Of a DNA stretch of 37,629 bases, positions 26,051 to 33,126 are shown in pieces. The translations under genes were made by a program, and so were the position numbers. Positions within the stretch are counted from its first letter, which is position 1, and the number at the start of each line of letters is the position of its first letter. The stretch covers positions 1 to 37,629 of the forward strand of contig SVHK01000015.1 of the NCBI GenBank assembly GCA_015055865.1, given 5' to 3'. The DNA is from Clostridiales bacterium. Lineage in GTDB: Bacteria; Bacillota; Clostridia; Christensenellales; Borkfalkiaceae. The notes beneath the pieces were generated by a model that worked only from the letters and a program-made list of their open reading frames with translations, searched no databases and was not told the origin of the DNA.

Positions 26051-26464
26051 ATGGCTAAATCGAATTTGAAAAAGAAACTTCAATTCTGGGGAACGGGTAG
26101 AAGAAAGAAGGCGATTGCTCGTGTTCGTCTTATCCCCGGTGGTAACGGCACGATTGTAATCAACGACCGCGCTTTCGAAGACTACTTCCCTCAAGGAACT
26201 CTTCAATACATCGTTAAGCAACCTATCGCGTTGCTTGAAGTTGACGGCAAATACGATATTTTCGTAAACGTTGTCGGCGGTGGTTACACCGGTCAAGCAG
26301 GCGCTATTCGTCTTGGCGTAGCACGCGCGCTTTTGGAAGCTGAAGAAAACAGCCGTCCCGCGCTTAAGAAAGCAGGTTTCTTAACCCGCGACCCGAGAGC
26401 AAAGGAAAGAAAGAAGTACGGCTTGAAGAAAGCTCGTCGCGCACCTCAATTCTCGAAGAGATAA
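26051..26464 (+). CDS. rpsI: Ribosomal protein uS9 (S9)
   Basis: Small-subunit ribosomal protein whose C-terminal tail reaches the P-site tRNA. The 137-residue protein shows [60 protein letters not shown], with the invariant basic tail ending KR. Its last 30 coding bases, stop codon and a few following bases are duplicated exactly at 26662-26696 (see the repeat entries). Confidence 0.98.
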   Translation: MAKSNLKKKLQFWGTGRRKKAIARVRLIPGGNGTIVINDRAFEDYFPQGTLQYIVKQPIALLEVDGKYDIFVNVVGGGYTGQAGAIRLGVARALLEAEENSRPALKKAGFLTRDPRAKERKKYGLKKARRAPQFSKR

Positions 26465-26469
26465 GAAAA
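26435..26469 (+). repeat. 35-bp direct repeat, copy 1 (3' end of rpsI)
   Basis: Starts CGTCGCGCACCTCAATTCTC and runs through the rpsI stop codon to AAGAAAA. Identical to 26662-26696. Candidate attL-like site. Confidence 0.95.
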
Positions 26470-26473
26470 AAAC

Positions 26474-26503
26474 GAACGTACCCTTGTGGTGCGTTCTTTT
26501 TTT
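26474..26503 (+). terminator. Terminator following rpsI copy 1
   Basis: A nine-bp stem with one G-U pair (26474-26482 with 26488-26496), loop CTTGT, then seven Ts. Confidence 0.85.
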
Positions 26504-26661
26504 CTTAATTTTATAAAACGAAGCGACGAGCTTTCTTAAATTGTAGGGCTCCCAAAAAAGATTTGCGAAGCAAAGATTTTTAGGGATAAAGTCGGAGCAA
26601 CGGAGAAAGTGGCAAGCCCACGAACAGTGGGATTGCTAAAAAACGGCGTTAGCTCCGACGA
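26504..26661 (+). other. Structured segment between the two rpsI-tail repeats
   Basis: No gene is seen. A near-perfect hairpin spans 26550-26586: TCCC/GGGA and AAAAA/TTTTT arms, a symmetric GA/GA internal loop, and TTTGC-GAA-GCAAA at the tip. A second fold spans 26591-26659: GTCGGAGC pairs with GCTCCGAC and encloses CCCAC-GAACA-GTGGG with a flanking TGGCAA/TTGCTA stem. It may be the remnant of a mobile element or a palindromic repeat unit. Confidence 0.55.
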
Positions 26662-26696
26662 CGTCGCGCACCTCAATTCTCGAAGAGATAAGAAAA
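26662..26696 (+). repeat. 35-bp direct repeat, copy 2 (duplicated rpsI tail)
   Basis: Exact second copy of 26435-26469, including the rpsI stop codon, but without an open frame in front of it. Followed by its own terminator. Candidate attR-like site. Confidence 0.95.
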
Positions 26697-26698
26697 TG

Positions 26699-26726
26699 GA
26701 GATACGATTTTCGTATTTCTTTTTTT
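26699..26726 (+). terminator. Terminator following rpsI-tail copy 2
   Basis: GAGATACG (26699-26706) pairs with CGTATTTC (26712-26719), one G-U pair, five-base loop, then seven Ts. It may be the original rpsI terminator. Confidence 0.85.
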
Positions 26727-26748
26727 ATACAAAGCCGTCTTATTTTAC

Positions 26749-26777
26749 TTGACAAAGTAAGGTTGAACTAGTATAAT
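26749..26777 (+). promoter_or_regulatory. Consensus promoter of the AbrB-ABC operon
   Basis: TTGACA (26749-26754), 17 bp, TATAAT (26772-26777): perfect consensus. Such strength without regulation would be costly for an exporter, which fits repression through the repeats just downstream. Confidence 0.87.
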
Positions 26778-26813
26778 AAGTATGACAAGTATGAAAAGTA
26801 TGAATTTTCATAC
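26778..26813 (+). promoter_or_regulatory. Operator-like triple repeat over the transcription start
   Basis: AAGTATGA occurs at 26778, 26787 and 26796, a strict nine-base period. The last copy also forms an inverted repeat, GTATGA-N4-TCATAC (26798-26813). The array begins directly after the -10 box and covers the expected start site. A likely binding site for the AbrB-like protein encoded next. Confidence 0.65.
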
Positions 26814-26833
26814 CAAAAGGAGCAAACGAAAAA

Positions 26834-27022
26834 ATGGATAAGAATAAATACGTTGGGATTTGTAAGGTTGGAGAAAAGGGGCAAATCGTAATCCCCAAAG
26901 AAGTGAGAACGATGTACGATATTAAGCCGGGGGATAGCATTGTTTTGCTTTGCGATACGAAAAAAGGTATTGCGTTGGTTAAATCGGACTTTATCGAAAA
27001 TTTAACGGATAAAATTCTTTAA
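26834..27022 (+). CDS. AbrB/SpoVT-type DNA-binding regulator
   Basis: This 62-residue protein is a single AbrB-type swapped-hairpin domain: VGICKVGEKGQIVIPKEVRTMYDIKPGDSIVLL. Such proteins dimerise and bind DNA, as transition-state regulators or antitoxins. There is no toxin gene beside it. Instead an ABC-2 exporter follows by 12 bp, so it probably controls that exporter and itself. The ribosome binding site is AAAAGGAG at about 26815-26822. Confidence 0.92.
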   Translation: MDKNKYVGICKVGEKGQIVIPKEVRTMYDIKPGDSIVLLCDTKKGIALVKSDFIENLTDKIL

Positions 27023-27034
27023 CAAGGGGTAAGT

Positions 27035-27754
27035 ATGAGTATTATTACTATTACCGACGTAAGCAAAAATTATAAAGAAAAAAGGGCGCTAAATAACGTT
27101 TGTTTACAAATCGAACAGGGGGAATTGTTTGGGCTTTTGGGGGTAAACGGCGCGGGGAAAACGACTTTGATAAAAATTCTTTGCGGATTGACTAAAAAGA
27201 CGGGCGGAACGGTAACGCTCGACGGGTTTGATTTGGATACGCAAATGGACAAAATCAAAGAAATCGTGGACGTTTCTCCGCAGGAGACTTCCGTTGCAAA
27301 CAATTTGACGGTCAAAGAAAATTTAGAGTTTATCGCGCAAATTTATGATAATAACGACGAAACCGCCGTCAACGAAATCGTGGAAATTTTTAGTTTAGGC
27401 GAAGTGTTAAACCAACGCGCGAAAACGCTTTCGGGCGGATATAAAAGACGACTTTCGATTGCGATTGCGCTCGTTTCCAAGCCTAAAATTTTGTTCCTTG
27501 ACGAGCCGACGTTAGGGTTGGACGTTTTTGCGCGTCGCGAGCTTTGGCGGATTATTGAAAAGCTCAAAAAGAGCGTAACAATTATTCTCACGTCCCATTA
27601 TTTAGAAGAAATAGAGCATTTGTGCGACAGAGTGGCGATTTTATCTAAAGGAGAACTTTTACAAGTGGGTACGATTGAGCAAATCAAACGGCAAACGGAG
27701 TCGAACACGTTCGAAGACGCGTTTATCAAGTTGGTGGAGAAGTCGAATGGATAA
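27035..27754 (+). CDS. ABC-2 type exporter, ATP-binding subunit
   Basis: The nucleotide-binding subunit of an ABC exporter, 239 residues. Walker A GVNGAGKTT lies near 36-44, the signature LSGGYKRR in the middle, Walker B ILFLDEPTLGLD, and the switch His in TSHYLEE. It resembles DrrA/NatA/BcrA proteins used for drug, peptide or Na+ export. The permease gene begins within its last codons (8-bp overlap), so the two are made as a pair. The substrate is unknown. Confidence 0.95.
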   Translation: MSIITITDVSKNYKEKRALNNVCLQIEQGELFGLLGVNGAGKTTLIKILCGLTKKTGGTVTLDGFDLDTQMDKIKEIVDVSPQETSVANNLTVKENLEFIAQIYDNNDETAVNEIVEIFSLGEVLNQRAKTLSGGYKRRLSIAIALVSKPKILFLDEPTLGLDVFARRELWRIIEKLKKSVTIILTSHYLEEIEHLCDRVAILSKGELLQVGTIEQIKRQTESNTFEDAFIKLVEKSNG

Positions 27755-28529
27755 AATAATTAATTTTTATAAAAGGAATTTAAAAGAAGTTTTGCGTGAC
27801 CCGATTATTTATATTTTTTGTTTGGGTTTTCCGCTCGTTATGCTCGTGTTGTTTCAAGTGATTAACCGATACACGGGCGGAAGTACGCCGACGTTTGAGC
27901 TTCGCGCGTTATTGCCTGGGATTATTATGTTTTCCTATACCTTTGTTATGCTTACGATGGCGTTGTTGGTTTCAAAAGACAGACAAACGTCTTTTTTGAA
28001 ACGCTTATATTCTTCGCCGATGAAAGCCGAGCATTTTATTTTAGGCTACGCGTTGGTTGGCGTTAGCGTTGGGTTGGCGCAAACGCTGATTTGTATTGCA
28101 ACGGGTTGGGTGATTGCCTTAATTTCGAGCGTCGACTTCTTATCCTTTGGGCAAATCTTGCTTTTAATCGTTAGCCAACTCCCCATACTGCTCACGAGCG
28201 TGTTTTTCGGGGTTTTGTTCGGGGTAATTTTTAACGATAAGTCCGCGCCTGGGATTTGCTCGGTGTTTATAAGTTTGGCGGGTATGTTAGGCGGTTGCTG
28301 GATGCCAGTGGAACAGATGGGGGATTTTGAAACGTTTTGCCGATTTTTGCCGTTCTACCCGTCCGTGTATATCGGTAGAGTGGTTACGCACGCGGAAAAA
28401 CTGTTTCAAGAATCGTATACGTTCGACGGCGTCGCGTCTTTGGGACTCATTCCAATCACCGTATTTATGCTTGCAGGGATTATTTTATCGTTCGTCGTCT
28501 TTAAACGGAATATGGTGAGCGATAAATAA
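27747..28529 (+). CDS. ABC-2 type exporter, membrane subunit
   Basis: A 260-residue permease with six membrane segments, of the ABC-2 family. The N-terminal NFYKRNLKEVLRDPIIYIFCLGFPLVMLVL and the loop SKDRQTSFLKRLYSSPMKAEHFILGY are typical of these subunits. The frame is open further upstream, but ATG 27747 has GGTGGAG at good spacing and starts at the family N-terminus. The overlap with the ATPase gene points to translational coupling. Confidence 0.93.
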   Translation: MDKIINFYKRNLKEVLRDPIIYIFCLGFPLVMLVLFQVINRYTGGSTPTFELRALLPGIIMFSYTFVMLTMALLVSKDRQTSFLKRLYSSPMKAEHFILGYALVGVSVGLAQTLICIATGWVIALISSVDFLSFGQILLLIVSQLPILLTSVFFGVLFGVIFNDKSAPGICSVFISLAGMLGGCWMPVEQMGDFETFCRFLPFYPSVYIGRVVTHAEKLFQESYTFDGVASLGLIPITVFMLAGIILSFVVFKRNMVSDK

Positions 28530-28571
28530 AAATAGCGGGGCTTGTCTATGAAGTAAACTCCGATTTATTTC

Positions 28572-28604
28572 AACGCTGAACTTTGTGGTTCAGCGTTTTT
28601 TTTG
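28572..28604. terminator. Terminator of the ABC exporter operon
   Basis: A perfect ten-bp stem, AACGCTGAAC (28572-28581) with GTTCAGCGTT (28588-28597), then eight or more Ts. The small minus-strand frame ends inside it. Confidence 0.93.
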
Positions 28605-28832
28605 TCTACCTGCGCGAATTTCGTGACGTAAAAGAAAATCCGAGCAAGCGTTGGGTTTTTCTTGATTGGTTTCGTCCGTTTTAGGGTTTTCGGGGTTTGA
28701 AACGTGGTCGGTCCGTTCGTTTTGTTCGTTCGTCGGCAAAGGGTTTTGGACGGAAGAAAGTTGGTCGGCGGAATCGGGATTTTCGGAAAAAAGCGTAGAT
28801 TTGAGTAAATTGAACAGGGCAAAGGGTTGCAT
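28590..28832 (-). CDS. Possible small protein of unknown function
   Basis: An 80-residue frame, beginning MQPFALFNLLKSTLFSENPD and then strongly hydrophilic (N, E, P, T, K, R). A GGAGG lies 12 bases upstream of the ATG. That spacing is long but usable. The frame is convergent with the ABC operon and stops inside the shared terminator, as a real gene might. No homologue is recognised. The overlapping 85-residue frame at 28565-28822 has a Pro/Thr/Lys-rich composition that looks less like a protein. The rest of 28530-28999 holds the terminator and a promoter only. Confidence 0.4.
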   Translation of the reverse strand: MQPFALFNLLKSTLFSENPDSADQLSSVQNPLPTNEQNERTDHVSNPENPKTDETNQEKPNACSDFLLRHEIRAGRQKKR

Positions 28833-28898
28833 AAAGAAAAAAAACCTCCATTTTCACAAATTTCACTTAAATTAGCGAAAAAAACAAGCTGTTTTTGA

Positions 28899-28927
28899 TT
28901 GATTTAATTGACGAATTGAGTTATAAT
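28899..28927 (+). promoter_or_regulatory. Promoter of the large surface protein gene
   Basis: TTGATT (28899-28904), 17 bp, TATAAT (28922-28927). AAGGAG follows before the ATG at 29000. Confidence 0.78.
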
Positions 28928-28999
28928 AGAATATGCGTTAATATAGTCGGAAAATACACTTGTTTTCCGATTTAGCAAATTTTTAAGGAGTCCTAACTT

Positions 29000-31315
29000 A
29001 TGCGGGATAAATTTAAAAAACTTATCGGCGTTGCGCTTGCGGGTACGATGATGCTCGGCGCTCTTGCCGGTTGTAGTGAAGAGAACTATCAAGGCGACAA
29101 ACTTGACGGGTTTGACGCCACGGCGGAAGTAAAGCAAGGCACGAACGGTGGTTTTGCCGTTCAAAAGGGCGATTGGATTTACTTTATTAACGGACACGAA
29201 GATTATACGGCGGAAAACGTGTACGGCGAAGTCGTAAAAGGCTCGTTGCTCCGTATCAAAGAAGCTGATTTGAAAGCGAAGAACTATTCCAAGACCGACG
29301 TGGTCGTTCCGATGTTGTTCGTTGCGCAAAACTTCGACGCTGGTATTTATATCTACGGCGATAGAGTTTATTTTGCAACGCCTACGACGGATAAAGACCT
29401 TGACGGTAACACGGAAAATACTTGGCTTGACTTTAAGAGCGCGAAACTCGACGGTACGTCGACGATGAAAGGCAACTATTTCCGTTTGGAAAACAACGCG
29501 GTACAATACCGTTTTGTGGAAGAAAACGGCGTAGTTTACTGCTTATACGTGGAAGATAGTACGCTTTATTCGTACAACACGAATACGAACGAAACGACCA
29601 CGCTCGTTAAGGGCGCGTCCAACTATTATTTTGATGAATCGGATGCGGAAAACCCCAACGTTTACTATACGATGAGCGTAACGTACGATATTGATTCCGA
29701 CCATTCGACTTCTGCGGACTATAACCAAGTCTATATGGTAAACGCAGGCGCTACTGCAACGACGAGCGAAGCGGACGGGCTTATGAAGTACACCGTAAAG
29801 GACGAAACGGGTAAGGAGTACAGAACGTACGAATTCAAGAAATCCTTTATGGAAGACAAGAACGAAGAAGCGAAAGAAGCGGATAAGAAAATTTCTAAGG
29901 AAGATTTGCCTTACGATTTGAGCGATTATTCGACCTATCCCTACGTGAACTTGGGTAAACTCGTGCTCGACGGTAAAGGTAGCTTTGCGGAAGCGAACCC
30001 TTCGACGCAATACAACGACGCGCAAGCGGGTGAAGCGGACGCGCCTTACGGTTACACCTACACCGTACAATCCTACGAAAACGGCGGTTTGTTCTTTAAG
30101 AGAAAGGACAATATCTCTGCGAAAGAATATCTTTATTACGTTGCTAACGACGCGGTAAAGGCGGATACGTGGAAGTCCGTTAGCGGTAACGCAAGCGCGT
30201 TGCTCGTATCCAAGGATTTGACGACGGCGACGGCTGACGCGGTATATTATTCGACCGCTTACGGCGACCAAGCGTATATCTACTTTGCGGACGGTAAGAT
30301 TACGAGAGTGGAAAACGGCTCGTCCATTGTAATGGAACAATCTGCCGGCGAAGCGACGCTTTGGATGATTCAAGGCGATTACCTTTACTATTATACCGCT
30401 GGTACGAACGGTAATAATTTGAAACGTATCAACTATACCGGTAACGCAACCGATTACAACCTTGCGTTCGGTAGCGAAGAATACTTCACTTCGACGGTTG
30501 GTTTTATCGATTGGAACTCGGCTTGGTATAAGCCTGAATTCTTCGGCAACGTACTTTTGTACTCCAACGCGCAAGCGGTTGGCGACGCAAGCTATAACTA
30601 CGTATGGGCGTTCGATATGACGGGCGCGGACGGAATGATGACGGCGGAAGAACTTAACGCAGTCGTTGATAAGTACGAAGACGCTCAAGAAAAAATTAGC
30701 GAAATCGCGGATGCCGATAGCAAAGTTAAAAACGTACTCGATTACGTATTTGCTACCGATTCGACTTCCCTTTACGATACGATTAAGGACGAAGAAGATT
30801 ATTTCGACGACGACCAAAAAGAATTGGTTAAGGGCTTTAAAGAAGACGAAACGGACAGTTATAGACAAAACTACTACGTGAACTTGGTAGGTAAGGTTAG
30901 CGAAAGCGACGCGGAAGCGATGGAAGAAGCGTGGTTGACGACCATCACGCCCGCAAGCGATGAAGAAGAAACGACGGAAGAAGATACCGGACTTGAAACT
31001 TGGGCAATCGTTCTTATCTGCGTAGGTAGCGTTCTCGTAGCAGGCGGTATTGCGTTTGCAATTTGGTATTTCGTATCGGCAAACAAGAAGAAGAAAGCTG
31101 CTTTAAAGGCTGCGGAAGCTACCGTAAACGCTTACAAAAAGCGCATCGACACGACGGACGATAAATCTATCGACGTTTACGCAGACGAAGAAACGACGGA
31201 AGAAACCGTTGAAGAAACTGCTGAAGAAACGGTTGAAGAAACGGTTGAAACGGAAGAAGTGACTGAAGCGACGGAAGTTGTTGAAGAGCAAATTTCTGAA
31301 GAAACAAACGAATAA
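29000..31315 (+). CDS. Large lipoprotein-like surface protein with C-terminal anchor and acidic tail
   Basis: I do not recognise a named family for this 771-residue protein. The N-terminus is a lipoprotein signal (KKLIGVALAGTMMLGALAGCS, lipobox LAGC near 22-25). The long outer part is rich in Tyr, Asp and Thr, with repeated GDWIYFIN, GDRVYFAT, GDYLYYY and GVVYCLY blades, a pattern seen in beta-propeller or DUF5050-like proteins. A membrane segment follows at about 668-690, then KKKK and an 80-residue cytoplasmic tail with Glu/Thr/Val repeats (EETVEETAEETVEET). Being anchored at both ends, it could sense or brace the cell envelope. It is monocistronic. Codon use matches the neighbours. Confidence 0.85.
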   Translation: MRDKFKKLIGVALAGTMMLGALAGCSEENYQGDKLDGFDATAEVKQGTNGGFAVQKGDWIYFINGHEDYTAENVYGEVVKGSLLRIKEADLKAKNYSKTDVVVPMLFVAQNFDAGIYIYGDRVYFATPTTDKDLDGNTENTWLDFKSAKLDGTSTMKGNYFRLENNAVQYRFVEENGVVYCLYVEDSTLYSYNTNTNETTTLVKGASNYYFDESDAENPNVYYTMSVTYDIDSDHSTSADYNQVYMVNAGATATTSEADGLMKYTVKDETGKEYRTYEFKKSFMEDKNEEAKEADKKISKEDLPYDLSDYSTYPYVNLGKLVLDGKGSFAEANPSTQYNDAQAGEADAPYGYTYTVQSYENGGLFFKRKDNISAKEYLYYVANDAVKADTWKSVSGNASALLVSKDLTTATADAVYYSTAYGDQAYIYFADGKITRVENGSSIVMEQSAGEATLWMIQGDYLYYYTAGTNGNNLKRINYTGNATDYNLAFGSEEYFTSTVGFIDWNSAWYKPEFFGNVLLYSNAQAVGDASYNYVWAFDMTGADGMMTAEELNAVVDKYEDAQEKISEIADADSKVKNVLDYVFATDSTSLYDTIKDEEDYFDDDQKELVKGFKEDETDSYRQNYYVNLVGKVSESDAEAMEEAWLTTITPASDEEETTEEDTGLETWAIVLICVGSVLVAGGIAFAIWYFVSANKKKKAALKAAEATVNAYKKRIDTTDDKSIDVYADEETTEETVEETAEETVEETVETEEVTEATEVVEEQISEETNE

Positions 31316-31322
31316 ATTGGAT

Positions 31323-31356
31323 AAAAATAGTCGATTTTGAAAAATCGACTATTTTT
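31323..31356 (+). terminator. Terminator of the large surface protein gene
   Basis: A 16-bp perfect stem (31323-31338 with 31341-31356) with a nominal two-base loop, so the tip pairs open in practice. Ends in five Ts. Confidence 0.9.
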
Positions 31357-31421
31357 GTTATAAGAAAAGTAAAAAAAATTGAAAAAGTCGTAAAAATATA
31401 TAAAAAAAGACTAAAAAACAG

Positions 31422-31450
31422 TTTACAAAATCGATAAATATTAATATAAT
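31422..31450 (+). promoter_or_regulatory. Promoter of the acidic zinc-ribbon gene
   Basis: TTTACA (31422-31427), 17 bp, TATAAT (31445-31450). Confidence 0.78.
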
Positions 31451-31507
31451 ATAGCAAAATATATAGAAAGCTCTAAGGTTTAGAGCAAGGGAGAAAAAGG
31501 TAAGGGT

Positions 31508-31987
31508 ATGGCGAATTATATTTTATGTCCGAGATGCGAGTTGAATTTTATCGACGCAGACGAACAAGACTATTGCGAAGTATGTTTAAAAGAATTGACC
31601 GGCGTAAAATCTTTTGTGGATAATCTCGAAGAAGAAGAGAGCGGTGAAGAAATGGAACTTTGTCCGCTTTGTGGCGAAAACCGTATGCGGTTTGGCGAAG
31701 ATATGTGCGACGAATGTAAAAAGAAATCCGTTTACGAAGACGAAGTGGACGAAGGCGAAGAAACGGACGACCCCGACAAAACGGACGCCTGGAGAATGTT
31801 CCAAGACGACGAAGAAGAACCGCTTGATATCGGTATCGACGAAAGCGAATTTGAAGACGAATACGAAGACGAAGAAGAAATGGAAGAAGAATCCGTTGAA
31901 GACGATTTCGAATACGTATCCGCCGACGATTACTCTGCTGACGACGACGATGACGACGATGACGACGACGATGACGACGATTTCTAA
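31508..31987 (+). CDS. Zinc-ribbon protein with a long acidic tail
   Basis: A 159-residue protein with two four-Cys zinc-ribbon-like units: C7, C10, C23, C26 and C52, C55, C67, C70. From about residue 72 on it is almost entirely acidic and ends in 14 consecutive Asp residues before a final Phe. No family is recognised. The acidic tail could mimic nucleic acid, bind basic proteins or bind divalent metals. The Asp run is coded by mixed GAC/GAT codons, so it is less prone to slippage than a pure repeat. The gene stands alone with its own promoter and terminator. A GGGAGAAAAAGG site lies upstream. Confidence 0.85.
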   Translation: MANYILCPRCELNFIDADEQDYCEVCLKELTGVKSFVDNLEEEESGEEMELCPLCGENRMRFGEDMCDECKKKSVYEDEVDEGEETDDPDKTDAWRMFQDDEEEPLDIGIDESEFEDEYEDEEEMEEESVEDDFEYVSADDYSADDDDDDDDDDDDDDF

Positions 31988-32002
31988 TTAAAGTAAAATG
32001 CA

Positions 32003-32040
32003 AACGACCTTTTCGGTGAGTACCGAAAAGGTCGTTCTTT
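32003..32040 (+). terminator. Terminator of the acidic zinc-ribbon gene
   Basis: A perfect 15-bp stem (32003-32017 with 32022-32036), four-base loop, then CTTTCC. It can act in both directions for the converging minus-strand unit. Confidence 0.85.
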
Positions 32041-32053
32041 CCTTTACGATTTA

Positions 32054-32203
32054 CTATAAATCGTCCGCGTCTTGAACGGGTTTTTCGCCGTTCTTAGGAT
32101 TGCCCGTATAACTACCTAAAACGTCTGTTTTTGACTCAAAGTCAAGCACGTCTAACGCTTTTTTAGTAGGGGCAGGTACGCGATTTTTAAATTTAGTCTT
32201 CAT
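32054..32203 (-). CDS. Small 49-residue protein, last gene of the rubrerythrin unit
   Basis: Reads MKTKFKNRVPAPTKKALDVL, continues with DFESKTDVLGSYTGNPKNGE and ends KPVQDADDL. The start codon lies inside the end of the upstream 40-codon gene (ATGAAGACTAA overlap), so translation is probably coupled. The C-terminal DVLGSYTGNP...PVQDADDL pattern seems familiar from clostridial small proteins, but I cannot name a family. A soluble protein with a basic N-terminal half and an acidic end. Confidence 0.72.
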   Translation of the reverse strand: MKTKFKNRVPAPTKKALDVLDFESKTDVLGSYTGNPKNGEKPVQDADDL

Positions 32204-32315
32204 TTTTTTCGTTCATTTTGTTCTTGGAAGAACAGTTCTTAGAACCGCAATTTTTCGAACCGCAATTCTTGGTTTTGTTGTTTTGTTTGTTGTTCATTTT
32301 GTTTTGCTTGTCCAT
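32193..32315 (-). CDS. Small 40-residue Asn/Lys/Cys repeat protein
   Basis: A 40-codon gene. The protein has a repeated SKNC unit (KNCGSKNCGSKNCSSKN) between Asn/Lys/Gln-rich ends, so three Cys are evenly spaced five residues apart. A GGGGG site sits at good spacing before the ATG at 32315. It lies 49 bp downstream of rubrerythrin on the same strand and overlaps the next small gene by 11 bp. The Cys repeats could bind metal or form disulfides. This is inference. Confidence 0.68.
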   Translation of the reverse strand: MDKQNKMNNKQNNKTKNCGSKNCGSKNCSSKNKMNEKNED

Positions 32316-32364
32316 TAAATTAACCCCCTTTGAAAAATAGTTTATCAATCCAAAGGCGCGGAAA

Positions 32365-32961
32365 TTACATTCTCACGCCTTCGAAAGGCAAATGAAGTTC
32401 GACGTAGCCCTGTTTTGCTTTGCAAAGCGGACAAACTTTCCACGCTTCGGTGGAAACGTGCGAATGACCGCATTCGCTACAAATCCAAAGGATAGGGCTA
32501 TCGTTTTTATACAGCGCACCGTCTTTTACCGCGCCTGCCAAATATTTAAATACCGCTTGATGTTGTTCTTCTACTTTCGCGACGAGTTCAAAGAGCTTTG
32601 CAACGTCTTTAAAGCCTTCTTCTTCCGCGATTTTTGCGAAATTAGGATAGATAGCCGTCGCTTCGTCCTTTTCGTCGCTTTCGGCGAATTTAAGCCCTTC
32701 TAAAAGCGTACCGGCGTGGAAAGGATAACCTGCGTCAAGTTTAATATTTTCTTTGCTACCGCCCTTTTCAATAATATGATTGAAAAATTGCGTCGCGTGG
32801 AGCGTTTCGTTTTTTGCGATATGACGAACGGTATCCGAAAGCGTTTTCAGTTCTTCTTGCATGGCAAGTTTTGCAATCATTTGATAGCGCATACCCGCTT
32901 GACATTCGCCTGCAAACGCGGACGCGAGATTTTGATAAGTTTTAGTTTTTGTAAAGTCCAT
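32365..32961 (-). CDS. rbr: Rubrerythrin
   Basis: This non-haem iron protein reduces hydrogen peroxide in anaerobes. The 198-residue protein has a ferritin-like diiron domain with the metal ligands in FAGECQAGMRY, AKNETLHATQF and VAKVEEQHQAVF. A C-terminal rubredoxin-like domain carries CSEC and CPLC. Domain order and length are those of classical rubrerythrin. An AAAGGAG site precedes the ATG. A weak promoter (TTGTCT at 33027-33032, 16 bp, TATACA at 33005-33010, minus strand) lies upstream. A perR-like gene occurs 4 kb away, and rubrerythrin is a common PerR target. Confidence 0.97.
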   Translation of the reverse strand: MDFTKTKTYQNLASAFAGECQAGMRYQMIAKLAMQEELKTLSDTVRHIAKNETLHATQFFNHIIEKGGSKENIKLDAGYPFHAGTLLEGLKFAESDEKDEATAIYPNFAKIAEEEGFKDVAKLFELVAKVEEQHQAVFKYLAGAVKDGALYKNDSPILWICSECGHSHVSTEAWKVCPLCKAKQGYVELHLPFEGVRM

Positions 32962-33037
32962 AAAATTCTCCTTTATTTGCGTTTGCTATCAGTTTGTTAC
33001 GGTTTGTATAAAATTATTCGACGGATAGACAAAATGC

Positions 33038-33066
33038 TTGCAAAATAATAAAAAAAAGAGTAAAAT
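33038..33066 (+). promoter_or_regulatory. Promoter of trmL
   Basis: TTGCAA (33038-33043), 17 bp, TAAAAT (33061-33066). It lies just outside the divergent rubrerythrin promoter. Confidence 0.65.
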
Positions 33067-33126
33067 GTATAGGTAAAATAAAAGGTTACGTCGCAGGAAA
33101 ATTTTTCAAGCAAAGTAGGAGTAAGT

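Noticed and set aside
29543-30868. A 441-codon open frame on the minus strand
   Set aside because: Antisense to the large surface protein gene, with no ribosome binding site and the Arg/Val/Phe composition of a shadow frame.
33001-33032. PerR box in the rubrerythrin promoter
   Set aside because: TATAAAATTATT shows only partial likeness to TTATAATnATTATAA and could be chance in AT-rich DNA.
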